A stretch of DNA of 64,000 bases from Stenotrophomonas sp. VV52 (GTDB lineage Bacteria > Pseudomonadota > Gammaproteobacteria > Xanthomonadales > Xanthomonadaceae), in assembly GCF_002893095.1 (NCBI RefSeq), contig NZ_PKQQ01000008.1:1-64000 (forward strand). Direction: 5' to 3'. Numbering within the stretch: the first letter of the stretch is position 1; each line of letters starts with the position of its first letter. Positions 39,252 to 49,800 of this stretch are shown here, piece after piece. The notes under the pieces are model-generated. The model saw only the letters and a list, made by a program, of their open reading frames with translations. It ran no database searches and was not told where the DNA came from. The position numbers and the translations under genes were made by a program.

Positions 39252-39511
39252 GGTCGTACTCCGATCAAGGGTGGCGCTGGGCGGCGGGGTGCCGCCCAGC
39301 GGTGCAGCAGGTCCGGGGCCGGTGAGAGGGGCCGGCAACAGCAGTGGGGGCGGACGGGGTCCCGCCGGGCGTCGGGCTGGGCGGGTCGTGGCAACGTTGT
39401 CATGGATCGGCGGGCCATTCCGTGCGCCAGCGCAAAGTTCGGGCGGCTGGTCGGTGAACCGGGACGGGCCGGCGGCAGCCCGGCAGCGACCACCCGGGGG
39501 CGTCGGACCGG

Positions 39512-39517
39512 TACAAT
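39512..39517 (+). promoter_or_regulatory. Candidate -10 element for purL
   Basis: TACAAT lies 34 bases before the purL ATG, in the 300-base divergent spacer with the chitinase gene. The rest of the spacer is a GC-rich region in which I see no gene. Confidence 0.35.
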
Positions 39518-39551
39518 AGTGGGCCCCGTCTCCAACCACGGTTCCCCGGAC

Positions 39552-42500
39552 ATGATGGTCCTCGAGGGCGCATCCGCCCTTTCGCCGTTCCGCCGCGAAC
39601 GGCTTGAAACCCGCCTGCAGTCCCTTGCCGCCGACGTTCGCATCACCGGTGCCTGGCACGTCTACTTCATCCAGACCGAGGGCGAGGCCACGCCGGACCC
39701 GGCGATCCTGAGCCGGATCCTGGAAGCCCAGCCCGCGCTGGCACCGCAGGAGGCCGGGGCCGTCACCCGCTTCGTGGTGCCGCGCCTGGGCACGCTGTCG
39801 CCGTGGTCGAGCAAGGCCACCGAACTGGTGCGTGGCGCCGGGCAGCCGATCCGCCGCGTGGAACGCGGCCTGCGTATCGACCTGGCCGGCTGGCCGGCCG
39901 ATGCCGACGCCCGCGAGGCGCTGGTGCGCGCGCTGCATGACCCGATGACCCAGTCGGTGCTGGACGACGCCGCCCAGGCCCAGGCGCTGTTCACCGCGCC
40001 GGCCCGTGGCGAGCTGGAGCGGGTGGCGCTGGACGACCTGGAAGAGGCCAACCGCCGGCTCGGCCTGGCCATGGCCCAGGACGAGATCGACTACCTGCGC
40101 CAGCGCTTCGGCGAACTGGGCCGCAAGCCGTCGGACGTGGAACTGATGATGTTCGCGCAGGCCAATTCCGAGCACTGCCGGCACAAGATCTTCAACGCCA
40201 GCTGGACCATCGACGGCGCCGACAAGCCGCACTCGCTGTTCCGCATGATCAAGAACACCCACCAGCAGACCCCGCAGCACACGCTCAGCGCGTACAGCGA
40301 CAACGCGGCGGTGGTGGCCGGTTTCCCGGCCGCGCGCTATCGGCCGGACCCGGACAGTGGCCAGTACCGCAGCGAGCCGGTGGTCGACTCGGCGTTCTGC
40401 ATCAAGGTGGAAACGCATAACCACCCGACCGCGATCGCCCCATTCCCGGGTGCTTCGACCGGCGCCGGCGGCGAGATCCGCGACGAAGGCGCCACCGGTC
40501 GCGGCGGCAAGCCGAAGGCCGGCCTGACCGGCTTCTCGGTCTCGCACCTGCGCATTCCGACCCTGCCGCAGCCGTGGGAAGCGCCGCGCGCGCTGAACCC
40601 GCGCATGGCCCCGGCACTGGACATCATGCTGGAGGGCCCGCTCGGCGGCGCCGCCTTCAACAACGAGTTCGGCCGGCCCAACCTGCTCGGCTACTTCCGC
40701 AGCTTCGAACTGCCCGAAGGCGAGGGCCTGACCCGCGCCTACGACAAGCCGATCATGCTGGCCGGTGGCCTCGGCGCGATCGACCAGGTCCAGGTGGAAA
40801 AGCTCAAGCTGCAGCCCGGCGACGCGGTGATCGTGCTCGGTGGCCCGGCCATGCTGATCGGCCTCGGTGGCGGTGCCGCCAGTTCGGTGGCTTCCGGCGA
40901 AAGCGCCGAGGACCTGGACTTTGCCAGCGTGCAGCGCGACAACCCGGAAATGGAGCGGCGCTGCCAGGAGGTGATCGACCGCTGCGTCGCGCTCGGCCTG
41001 GACAATCCGATCCGCTGGTTCCATGACGTTGGCGCCGGTGGCCTGTCCAACGCCATTCCCGAGCTGCTGCACGACTCCGGCGTGGGCGGTGTGATCGACC
41101 TGGGCAAGGTGCCCACCGACGATCCGTCGCTGTCGCCGATGCAGTTGTGGTGCAACGAATCGCAGGAACGCTACGTGCTCGGCGTGCCGCAGGCGCGCCT
41201 GGCCGAGTTCGCCGCGCTGTGCGCGCGCGAGCGTTGCCCGTTCGCTGCTGTCGGCGTGGCCACGGCGGAAGAGCGCCTGGTGGTCGCCTACGGCGCCACG
41301 GTCGGCAACATTCCGGCCGATGCGCCGATCGACCTACCGATGGACGTGCTGTTCGGCAAGCCGCCGAAGATGCACCGCGACACCGCGCACCCGCCGGCAC
41401 CGCGCTGGCCCGCGCTGAAGACCCACGGGCTGGACCTGCACGAGGCCGGCCTGCGCGTGCTGGCGCACCCGTCGGTGGCCTCGAAGAACTTCCTGGTCAC
41501 CATCGGCGACCGCAGCGTCGGCGGCCTGACCGCGCGCGAACAGATGATCGGCCCGTGGCAGCTGCCGCTGGCCAACGTCGCGATCACCCTGTCCGGCTTC
41601 GACACCCTGGCCGGTGAAGCGATGGCCATCGGCGAACGCACCCCGCTGGCCCTGCTGGACGCGGCTGCGTCGGCGCGCATGGCGGTCGGCGAAGCCATCA
41701 CCAACCTGTGCGCGGCCCCGGTCGATGCGCTGGAGACGGTGAAGCTGTCGGCCAACTGGATGGCTGCGGCCGGCCACAATGGTGAAGATGCGCTGCTGTA
41801 CGACGCGGTGCGCGCCGTGGGCATGGAACTGTGCCCGCAGCTGGACCTGAGCATTCCGGTCGGCAAGGACTCGCTGTCGATGCAGGCGCAGTGGCACGAC
41901 GCCGGCCAGGCACACAAGTCGGTGTCGCCGGTGTCGCTGGTGATCTCCGCGTTCGCCCCGGTGGCCGACGCCAGCACCCAGCTGACCCCGCTGCTGGACC
42001 GCGACACCGACAGCGAGCTGTGGCTGATCGGACTGGGCGCGGGCAAGCAGCGCCTGGGCGGTTCGATCCTGGCCCAGGTGCATGCCGACCACAGCGCGCT
42101 GCCGGCCTTCGCCGGTGCCGTGCCGGACCTGGATGACCCGCAGCGCCTGCGTGGCTTCTTCGAACTGATCCGCGACGCCCGCCAGGCCGGCCTGCTGCTG
42201 GCGTACCACGACCGCAGCGACGGCGGTGCGTTTGCCGCCCTGTGCGAGATGGCCTTCGCCTCGCGCCAGGGCCTGGACATCACCCTGGACGCCTGGGGCG
42301 ATGACCCCTTCCGCAGCCTGTTCAATGAAGAACTGGGCGCCGTGGTGCAGATCGCGCGCGAAGACCGCGCCGCGTTCGCCGACCTGGTCGAGCGCCATGC
42401 GCTGACCGAATGCGCACAGCGCATCGCGCGCCCGACCACCGCACCGGTGGTGCGGGTCTCGCTGCAGGGCGAAAGCCTGGTCGAGTGGCGCTGGGAAGCG

Positions 42501-43436
42501 CTGTTCGACGCCTGGTGGTCGGTCACCCACGCCATGCAGAAGCTGCGCGACAACCCGGACAATGCCGACCAGGAACGCGCCGTCGCGCGCAGCTTCACCG
42601 CGCCGGGCCTGAAGCCGAAGCTCAGCTTCGACCTCAATGAAGATGTGGCAGCTCCGTTCATCAACACCGGTGCGCGTCCGCGCGTGGCGGTGCTGCGCGA
42701 GCAGGGCGTCAACGGCCAGATCGAAATGGCCAACATCTTCGAACGTGCCGGCTTCGACAGCTTCGACGTGCACATGAGCGACTTGATCGAAGGCCGCGTG
42801 CAGCTGTCCGACTTCACCGGCCTGGCCGCGTGCGGTGGCTTCAGCTACGGCGACGTGCTCGGTGCCGGTCGCGGCTGGGCCACCTCGGTGCTGGAGCGCA
42901 GCGCACTGCGCGATGCGTTCGCTGCGTTCTTCGCGCGCGAAGACAGCTTCGCGCTGGGTGTTTGCAACGGCTGCCAGATGATGAGCCAGCTCAAGGACAT
43001 CATTCCCGGTGCCGAACACTGGCCGCAGTTCCGCCGCAACCGCAGCGAGCAGTTCGAAGCACGTACCGCGTTGCTGGAAGTGGTGGAGTCGCCGTCGATC
43101 CTGCTGCGTGGCATGGCCGGTTCGCGCCTGCCGGTGGCAGTGGCGCACGGTGAGGGCCAGGCGGTGTTCGCCAGCCCGGTCGACCAGGCGGCGGCACGCG
43201 TCTCGCTGCGCTACGTGGACGGTGATGGCAACGTTGCCAGCCAGTACCCGTTCAACCCGAACGGGTCGCCCGACGGCATCACCGGCCTGACCAGCAGCGA
43301 CGGCCGCGTCACCATCATGATGCCGCACCCGGAGCGCACGCCGCGCGCAGTGAACCTGAGCTGGCGTCCGGCGGACTGGAACGGTGACTCGCCGTGGCTG
43401 CGCATGTTCCGCAACGCAAGAGTATGGTGCGGCTGA
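39552..43436 (+). CDS. purL: Phosphoribosylformylglycinamidine synthase
   Basis: This is a 1294-residue single-chain enzyme of de novo purine synthesis that turns FGAR, glutamine and ATP into FGAM. It has the N-terminal PurS-like and linker regions, the paired AIRS-like synthase domains ([35 protein letters not shown]) and a C-terminal class I glutaminase with catalytic C1138 ([10 protein letters not shown]) and H1259/E1261 (MPHPERTPR). Length and residues agree closely with E. coli PurL. Two adjacent ATG codons (39552, 39555) could start it. It is monocistronic and followed by a strong terminator. Confidence 0.97.
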   Translation: MMVLEGASALSPFRRERLETRLQSLAADVRITGAWHVYFIQTEGEATPDPAILSRILEAQPALAPQEAGAVTRFVVPRLGTLSPWSSKATELVRGAGQPIRRVERGLRIDLAGWPADADAREALVRALHDPMTQSVLDDAAQAQALFTAPARGELERVALDDLEEANRRLGLAMAQDEIDYLRQRFGELGRKPSDVELMMFAQANSEHCRHKIFNASWTIDGADKPHSLFRMIKNTHQQTPQHTLSAYSDNAAVVAGFPAARYRPDPDSGQYRSEPVVDSAFCIKVETHNHPTAIAPFPGASTGAGGEIRDEGATGRGGKPKAGLTGFSVSHLRIPTLPQPWEAPRALNPRMAPALDIMLEGPLGGAAFNNEFGRPNLLGYFRSFELPEGEGLTRAYDKPIMLAGGLGAIDQVQVEKLKLQPGDAVIVLGGPAMLIGLGGGAASSVASGESAEDLDFASVQRDNPEMERRCQEVIDRCVALGLDNPIRWFHDVGAGGLSNAIPELLHDSGVGGVIDLGKVPTDDPSLSPMQLWCNESQERYVLGVPQARLAEFAALCARERCPFAAVGVATAEERLVVAYGATVGNIPADAPIDLPMDVLFGKPPKMHRDTAHPPAPRWPALKTHGLDLHEAGLRVLAHPSVASKNFLVTIGDRSVGGLTAREQMIGPWQLPLANVAITLSGFDTLAGEAMAIGERTPLALLDAAASARMAVGEAITNLCAAPVDALETVKLSANWMAAAGHNGEDALLYDAVRAVGMELCPQLDLSIPVGKDSLSMQAQWHDAGQAHKSVSPVSLVISAFAPVADASTQLTPLLDRDTDSELWLIGLGAGKQRLGGSILAQVHADHSALPAFAGAVPDLDDPQRLRGFFELIRDARQAGLLLAYHDRSDGGAFAALCEMAFASRQGLDITLDAWGDDPFRSLFNEELGAVVQIAREDRAAFADLVERHALTECAQRIARPTTAPVVRVSLQGESLVEWRWEALFDAWWSVTHAMQKLRDNPDNADQERAVARSFTAPGLKPKLSFDLNEDVAAPFINTGARPRVAVLREQGVNGQIEMANIFERAGFDSFDVHMSDLIEGRVQLSDFTGLAACGGFSYGDVLGAGRGWATSVLERSALRDAFAAFFAREDSFALGVCNGCQMMSQLKDIIPGAEHWPQFRRNRSEQFEARTALLEVVESPSILLRGMAGSRLPVAVAHGEGQAVFASPVDQAAARVSLRYVDGDGNVASQYPFNPNGSPDGITGLTSSDGRVTIMMPHPERTPRAVNLSWRPADWNGDSPWLRMFRNARVWCG

Positions 43437-43469
43437 GTGCGTGTGATGACGCAGTGAGCACCATGTGAA

Positions 43470-43501
43470 AAAACCGCCGACGTTGTCGGCGGTTTTTTTT
43501 T
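43470..43501 (+). terminator. Rho-independent terminator of purL
   Basis: AAACCGCCGAC (43471-43481), loop GTT and GTCGGCGGTTT (43485-43495) are followed by a run of T to 43501. This is a strong terminator 34 bases past the purL stop. Confidence 0.93.
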
Positions 43502-43883
43502 GCGCGCGATTTCAACCTGTGTCGAAGCAACGAGTTACAGCGCGTTACATGCGTGAATGCGTGTGATGAAGAATGCTCACATCGATCTAACAAAACACGT
43601 TGATGAATAGTCAGATCTGTGACGACTCTCGCGTTCGCACAGTTTTTGACGTCAAAGTCTTGACGCCACCAAAACCCTGCGTTAACACTGAGGTCTCATT
43701 TCGACAGCGTTCAGTTCTGCAGTAACCCCACGGATGGCGCGTTCTCTGTTCGTTGCACACGCCGTTCGGCACTTCACGCAGTGATCCAAAAAATTCAAGC
43801 ACACGCCCCCAGGGGACGTTGGACCACGGTGTCCGGCGTTGGCGTCGCTTTGCCTAAAACCAGTCCAACCAGGAGTCGCATCG
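43502..43883 (+). promoter_or_regulatory. AT-richer promoter and leader region of the adhesin gene
   Basis: This 382-base spacer has no gene and is clearly richer in A and T than its surroundings. It holds TGTGA-N10-TCACA (43562-43581), a perfect ten-base palindrome TTGACGTCAA (43646-43655) and a TTGACG (43660-43665) that could be a -35, with only a weak -10 (TTAACA at 43682) after 16 bases. A leader of about 200 bases would result. The CRP-like Clp regulator of this family prefers a six-base spacer, so the TGTGA pair is only suggestive. Confidence 0.4.
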
Positions 43884-46800
43884 ATGAATCGGATTTATCG
43901 CAAGGTCTGGAACAAAGCACTGGGGCAGATGGTGGTTGCCTCCGAATTGGCCAGCAGCCAGACCCCGGGCGTGGTGATCGACCAGCGACGGTCTGCCGAC
44001 GCACGCGGTGCGTCGGTGTTGTCCGCCGCCATTGCGTTGACGCTGGGACTCGGCATGAGCGGCGCGATATCCGATGCGCATGCGCAATCGGTGGAAGTGG
44101 GCGGCAACGCGAACTGCGTGGTGCTCAACAGCAACGTGATCGACAGCTGCGTGGTTGACGGCAACGCCACGGCGTCCGGCACCAATGCGGTGGCGATCGG
44201 CAGCAACAGCACGGCCTCGGCCGCCAACAGCGTGGCACTCGGCGCCGGCTCGCGTGCCGCACGCGCCAACACGGTGTCGGTGGGTGACGCCGGCAAGGAA
44301 CGCCAGGTGACCAATGTCGCCGCCGGCACCGCCGCGACCGACGCGGTGAACAAGGCACAGCTGGACACGGTGGCGGCGACCGCTGCCGGTGCAACCCGCT
44401 ATTTCAAGGCCGACGGCGCTGGCGACAACAGCGACGCGGCCAGCATCGACGGTGACGGCGCGCTCGCTGCCGGTGCCGACGCCAACGCCGACGGCGACGG
44501 TGCGATCGCACTCGGCCACAACAGCCAGGCGCTGGCCAACGCCACCACGGCAGTGGGCACCGATGCGGTGGCTGCGGGCCTCGGCGGTAGTGCATTCGGC
44601 CAGAACAGCCTCGCCATCGGCGACGCGACCGTGGCTGTCGGCCAGAGCGCGATGGCGTTCGGCCTCGGCGATGTCGCGCTCGGTGCGTCCGCCTTTGCCG
44701 CCAGCGAAAACGGCGCAGCTACGGCGATCGGTGGCCTGGCCGAAGCCAGTGCCGACGGTGCCACCGCGATTGGTGGCGGCGCATTGGCCATCGGCGCGGG
44801 CAGCACCTCGCTCGGCCGCGGCGCCGGCAGCGGCGGCGAAGCCTCGATTGCGGTGGGTGCGTTCAGCACCGCCGTGGCCGACTTCAGCGCGGCCCTGGGC
44901 TCCAACTCCGCTGCCGTTGCCGTGGGCAGCGTCGCGCTGGGTGCAGGCTCGTACGCGGATCGCGTCGACACCGTCTCGGTCGGCAACAACAACGGCCTGG
45001 AACGCCAGATCACCCACGTCGCCGCCGGCACCGAAGCCAGCGACGCGGTGAACAAGGCCCAGCTCGACGAAGTGGGCGACGTGGCCGCCACCACCGCGAA
45101 GTACGTGCAGGTCACCGGCAGCGCCGACAGCGATGCCGGCGCATTTGCCGATGGCGACAACGCCACCGCCGTGGGTGAAGCCACCAACGCACTTGGCAAC
45201 GGCACCACCGCGCTCGGCAGCGGCGCTACCGCCGTTGCGCAGAACGCCACTGCGGTCGGCTACAACGCACTGGCCAGTGGCCAGAACAGCGCCGCGTTCG
45301 GCAACAACGCCCAGGCCAACGGCCCGGGCAGCGTCGCCGTGGGCGGCGCCGCCGTGGACGAAGACGGCAACCCGCTGATCACCAACGGCGGGGTGCCGGT
45401 CGATACCGGTGCCACCAGCGCCGGCGTCGGCGGCACCGCGGTGGGCGCCAGCGCCGAAGCCTCCGGCTTCGCCGCGTCCTCCTACGGCGTCGGCGCGTAT
45501 GCGGCCGGTGCGCAGTCGTCCGCGTTCGGTGCGGTCGCCAATGCGACGGGCGACTACGCCACGGCGGTCGGCACCCAGAGCGTGGCCGCCGGTACCAGCA
45601 GCACCGCCATCGGTGGTCCGGCCGACCTGATCCCGGGCCTGGGCTTCTTCGTGCAGACCCAGGCCAGCGGCGAAGCCGCCACGGCGGTCGGCGCCGGTGC
45701 GATTGCCAGCGGCGACTACGCGGTGGCCAACGGCACGCTGAGCGAAGCCTCCGGCACTGAAGCGACGGCCGTGGGCTACTTCGCCTATGCGCCGGGCGAG
45801 GGCGCCTCCGCGCTCGGCGCGGAAAGCTGGGCCAGCGGCGAGCTGAGCACGGCAGTTGGCTTCTACAGCACCGCACGCGGTGCCAACAGCGTCGCGCTGG
45901 GTGCCAACTCCACCGCGGTGCGCGACAACACCGTGTCGGTCGGCGATGTCGGCAGCGAGCGCCAGGTCACCCACGTGGCCGCCGGTACCGAAGACACCGA
46001 TGCGGTGAACAAGGCGCAGCTGGACAGCGTGGCCGCCACCGCCGATGAAACCGCCAAGCGCTTCAAGGCCAATCCGTCGCAGGACAGCGACGTGGGTGCG
46101 TTCGCCGACGGCGACGGCGCCCTGGCTGCCGGCGAAGCCAGCAACGCGTTCGGCGCGGGTGCGACCGCGGTGGGTAATGGCGCGTCGGCACTCGGCGATG
46201 ACAGCGTCGCGGTCGGCCGCAACGTCGCCGCCACCGGCACTGGCAGCGTCGCCATCGGCGGCCTTGGCCAGGCCTACGACCAGTACAACCAGCCCATCGT
46301 CGACGGCGATGGCAATGCCGTCACCGTGGGCACCACCGCTGCACAGGACGCAGTTGCGGTCGGTGCCGGTGCGCAGGCCACCGGTGCGCAGAGCAACGCG
46401 TTCGGCAACGGCGCACAGGCGCTGGGCGACAACAGCCTGGCCCAGGGCTACAAGTCGCGCGCGACCGGCGACTACAGCACTGCACAGGGCGACAACGCGT
46501 TTGCCAGCGGCGTGGAAAGCACCGCCACCGGTGCGTACGCATGGGCCACTGCTGAGAGCGCCACCGCGTTCGGCGCCAGCGCCTGGGCTACCGACGCCAA
46601 TGCCACTGCGGTGGGGTACGCGGCCTGGGCCGACGGCGCCGGTGCCACCTCCGTGGGCTACAACAGCTGGGCGCGCGGCAGCAGTTCCACCGCACTGGGT
46701 CGCGGCGCCTTCGGCTACGGCGACAACAGCGTCGCGGTCGGCTACCAGGCGCTGGGCAACAGCATCAACACCATCGCCATCGGCACCAATGTCGTGGCCG

Positions 46801-49800
46801 GTGGCGAAAGTGCCATCGGCATCGGTGCCGGCAGCAACGCCAGCGCCTCCAACGCAGTGGCGCTCGGTGCAGGTTCGCGCGCGGATCGTGCGTACACCGT
46901 CTCGGTCGGCAACGACGACCAGCAGCGCCAGATCACCCAGGTGGCTGCCGGTACCGAAGGCACCGACGCGGTCAACGTGGACCAGCTGACCGCCGCCACG
47001 GACAAGTTCCAGGCCACCGGTGACGGCGTGGCCGTGGCCGGCGGCGCTGAAAGCGTGGCGGCCGGTTCGAATGCCGCCACCGATGGCGACTACGCCACGG
47101 CGGTGGGCTCCAGCAGCTTCGCCAGCGGCAGCGGTGCGTCGGCAGTCGGCAGCGGCGCGTTCGCCCTCGAGACCAATGCCACCGCGGTCGGTTTCAACGC
47201 GCTGGCCACCACCGCCAATGCAACGGCGAGCGGGGCCAACGCGCAGGCCACCGCCGAGTACGCCACCGCCAGCGGCGCTGAAAGCCTGGCCTCGGGCGAG
47301 CAGAGCACCGCCAGCGGTGCGGCCAGCGTGGCCTCCGGCGCAGGCAGCCTGGCCGGCGGCGCACTTTCCGAAGCAGCCGGTGAGGAATCGGTCGCGCTCG
47401 GTTACTACAGCACCGCCAGCGGTTCCGGGGCCACGGCAGTGGGCGCGGAAAGCGTGGTCAGCGGCACCCTGTCGGCCGGTTACGGCTTCGCCTCCGAAGC
47501 CACCGCCGGCTACACCACCGCCATTGGTGGCTACGCCGCCGCCACGGCCTTCAACGCGACTGCGCTGGGCAGCTTCGCCCAGGCCACCGGGTCGAACAGT
47601 GTCGCGCTCGGCGGCGATGCCGTCGCCAGCGGTTCCTACAGTACCGCCACCGGCCAGGGCAGCCTCGCCAGCGGCACCAACAGCGTGGCCGTCGGTGGCG
47701 CGCTGTTCGGCCTGCTGCCGACCGAAGCCTCCGGCAACTACTCCACCGCCGTGGGTGGTGGTGCGTGGTCGCCGGGCTTGAACAGCACGGCGCTGGGTAA
47801 CGCCGCCACCTCCGAAGGCGAAAACAGCGTGGCGCTCGGTGCGGACTCGATTGCCGACCGCGACGACAGCGTGTCGGTGGGCAGCGCCGGCAGCGAACGC
47901 CAGGTCACCAACGTGGCCGCCGGTACCGAAGGTACCGACGCGGTGAACCTCGACCAGCTCAACGCGGTCGCCGACGCGGCCGCCACCACCAGCAAGTACT
48001 TCCAGGCCAGCGGCAGCGATGCCAGCGACGCCGGTGCGTTCGTCGACGGCGACGATGCACTGGCCGCCGGTGAAGCCAGCAACGCCATCGGCAACGGCGC
48101 CACCGCGCTGGGCGCCGGCAGCACCGTGGTCGCAAACGAAGCCACCGCGGTCGGCTTCAACGCCACCGCCACCGCCGACAACGCGGTAGCACTGGGCAGC
48201 AATGCCGCCAGCAGCGGCGCCGGTGCCGTTGCAGTGGGCGACCTGAGCAATGCCAGCGGCAACGCCTCGGTCGCCATCGGCGGCGGCGCGCTGTCGCAGG
48301 GCTTTGGCGGCGTGGCGATCGGTGCCGGTTCCGAAGCCAGCGGCCTGGCCGCAACGGCGGTCGGTTACGGCGCCTGGGCGCTGGGTCGCGAGACCACCGC
48401 GATCGGCAACTTCGCCACCGCTGACGGCTGGGCCGCCAGTGCGTTCGGTGCAGGTGCCACCGCCGGCTTCTTCGGCACCGCCATCGGTACCTACAGCCAA
48501 GCCTCTGAAGTCGCCACCGCGGTCGGCCAGGGCACCTTCGCCGACATCGCCGGTGCGGCGTTCGGCGTGCAGGCGCGCGCCGGTACCTACGGCGTGGCAC
48601 TGGGCAACAACGCAGCGACCGCCGACTCCGGTGTAGCCGTCGGCTTCAACGCGCTGGCCGGCGCCGATGCCAACAGCGCCAGCCAGGGCGTGCAGACCAC
48701 GGCGGTCGGCAGCGAAGCCTGGGCCACCGAAGACGGTGCCACCGTGGTCGGTTACAACAGCTATGCGCAGGCGGTGAACTCGAGCGTGCTCGGCAGCAAC
48801 ACCTGGACCACCAAGGACGCTGAAAACAGCGTCGCGCTGGGTGCCGGCACGCTGGCCGATCGTGCCAACTCGGTCTCGGTCGGTGCCGCGCAGGCCTGGA
48901 CCGATGCCGCCGGTGTAGTGCATGACGCCATCGATCGCCAGATCACCAATGTCGGTGCGGGTACCGAAGACACCGATGCGGTCAACCTGGCGCAGTTGAA
49001 GGAAGTGGCAGCGGTGGCTGAAACCACCAGCAAGTACTTCCAGGCCAGCGGCAGCGACGACAGTGATGCCGGTGCCTTCGTCGACGGCGACAACGCGCTC
49101 GCCGCCGGTGAGGCTTCCAACGCGATCGGCAACGGTGCCAGTGCACTCGGCAGCGGCGCCAACGCCCTGGCCGACAACGCCACTGCAGTGGGCTTCAACG
49201 CGCTGGCCACGGCCGAAGGCGCCGCAGCGCTGGGCAGCGAGGCCCAGGCGACCGGCGAGAACAGCGTCGCGGTCGGTAACGGTGCCGCCGCCAGCGAGAT
49301 CGGTGCCAGCGCCATCGGTGCCGGTGCGCAGGCCTCGGGCGCCTACAGCAGCGCCAGTGGCAGCGAAGCAATTGCGTCGGGCCAGCAGGCCACCGCGAAC
49401 GGCTTCCGCGCCACTGCATCCGAAGCCGGTGCATCGGCGTTCGGCAGCTACAGCGAAGCCAGCGGCCAGCTGTCCTCGGCACTGGGTTACGGTTCAATCG
49501 CCTCCGGCGCCAGCGCCGTTGCGGTCGGTGAGTACAGCGAAGCGACCGGCGATGAAAGCGTCGCCATTGGCGGCAGCACCTTCTTCGGCTTCATTCCGGC
49601 GCGTGCGTCGGGCACCGGTGCTGCGGCCTTCGGTGCGGGTGCCTGGGCCACCGACGACTACACCACCGCGATCGGCTGGAATTCGTGGGCCGACGCCGTC
49701 AGTGCCACCGCACTGGGCGAAAGCGCCACCGCCACCGGCGTGAACAGCGTGGCGCTGGGTGCCGGTTCCAGTGCGGACCGCGACAACAGCGTCTCGGTCG

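Noticed and set aside
39252..41072. Upstream continuation of the chitinase frame through the purL promoter and into purL
   Set aside because: The signal peptide and ribosome-binding site at 39251 fix the chitinase start; the extension is antisense to purL.
41334..43328. Long minus-strand frame opposite purL
   Set aside because: PurL is complete with its glutaminase residues; the antisense frame is Arg/Ala/Gly-rich without any motif.
43562..43581. CRP/Clp binding site upstream of the adhesin
   Set aside because: The half-sites TGTGA and TCACA are ten bases apart, not the six expected, so it is not annotated as a Clp site.
43854..48923. Open frame of 1689 codons on the minus strand opposite the adhesin
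   Set aside because: It is the antisense shadow of a strongly repetitive GC-rich gene. It has low-complexity Gly/Ala/Arg/His content and no ribosome-binding site, while the plus strand encodes a complete adhesin.
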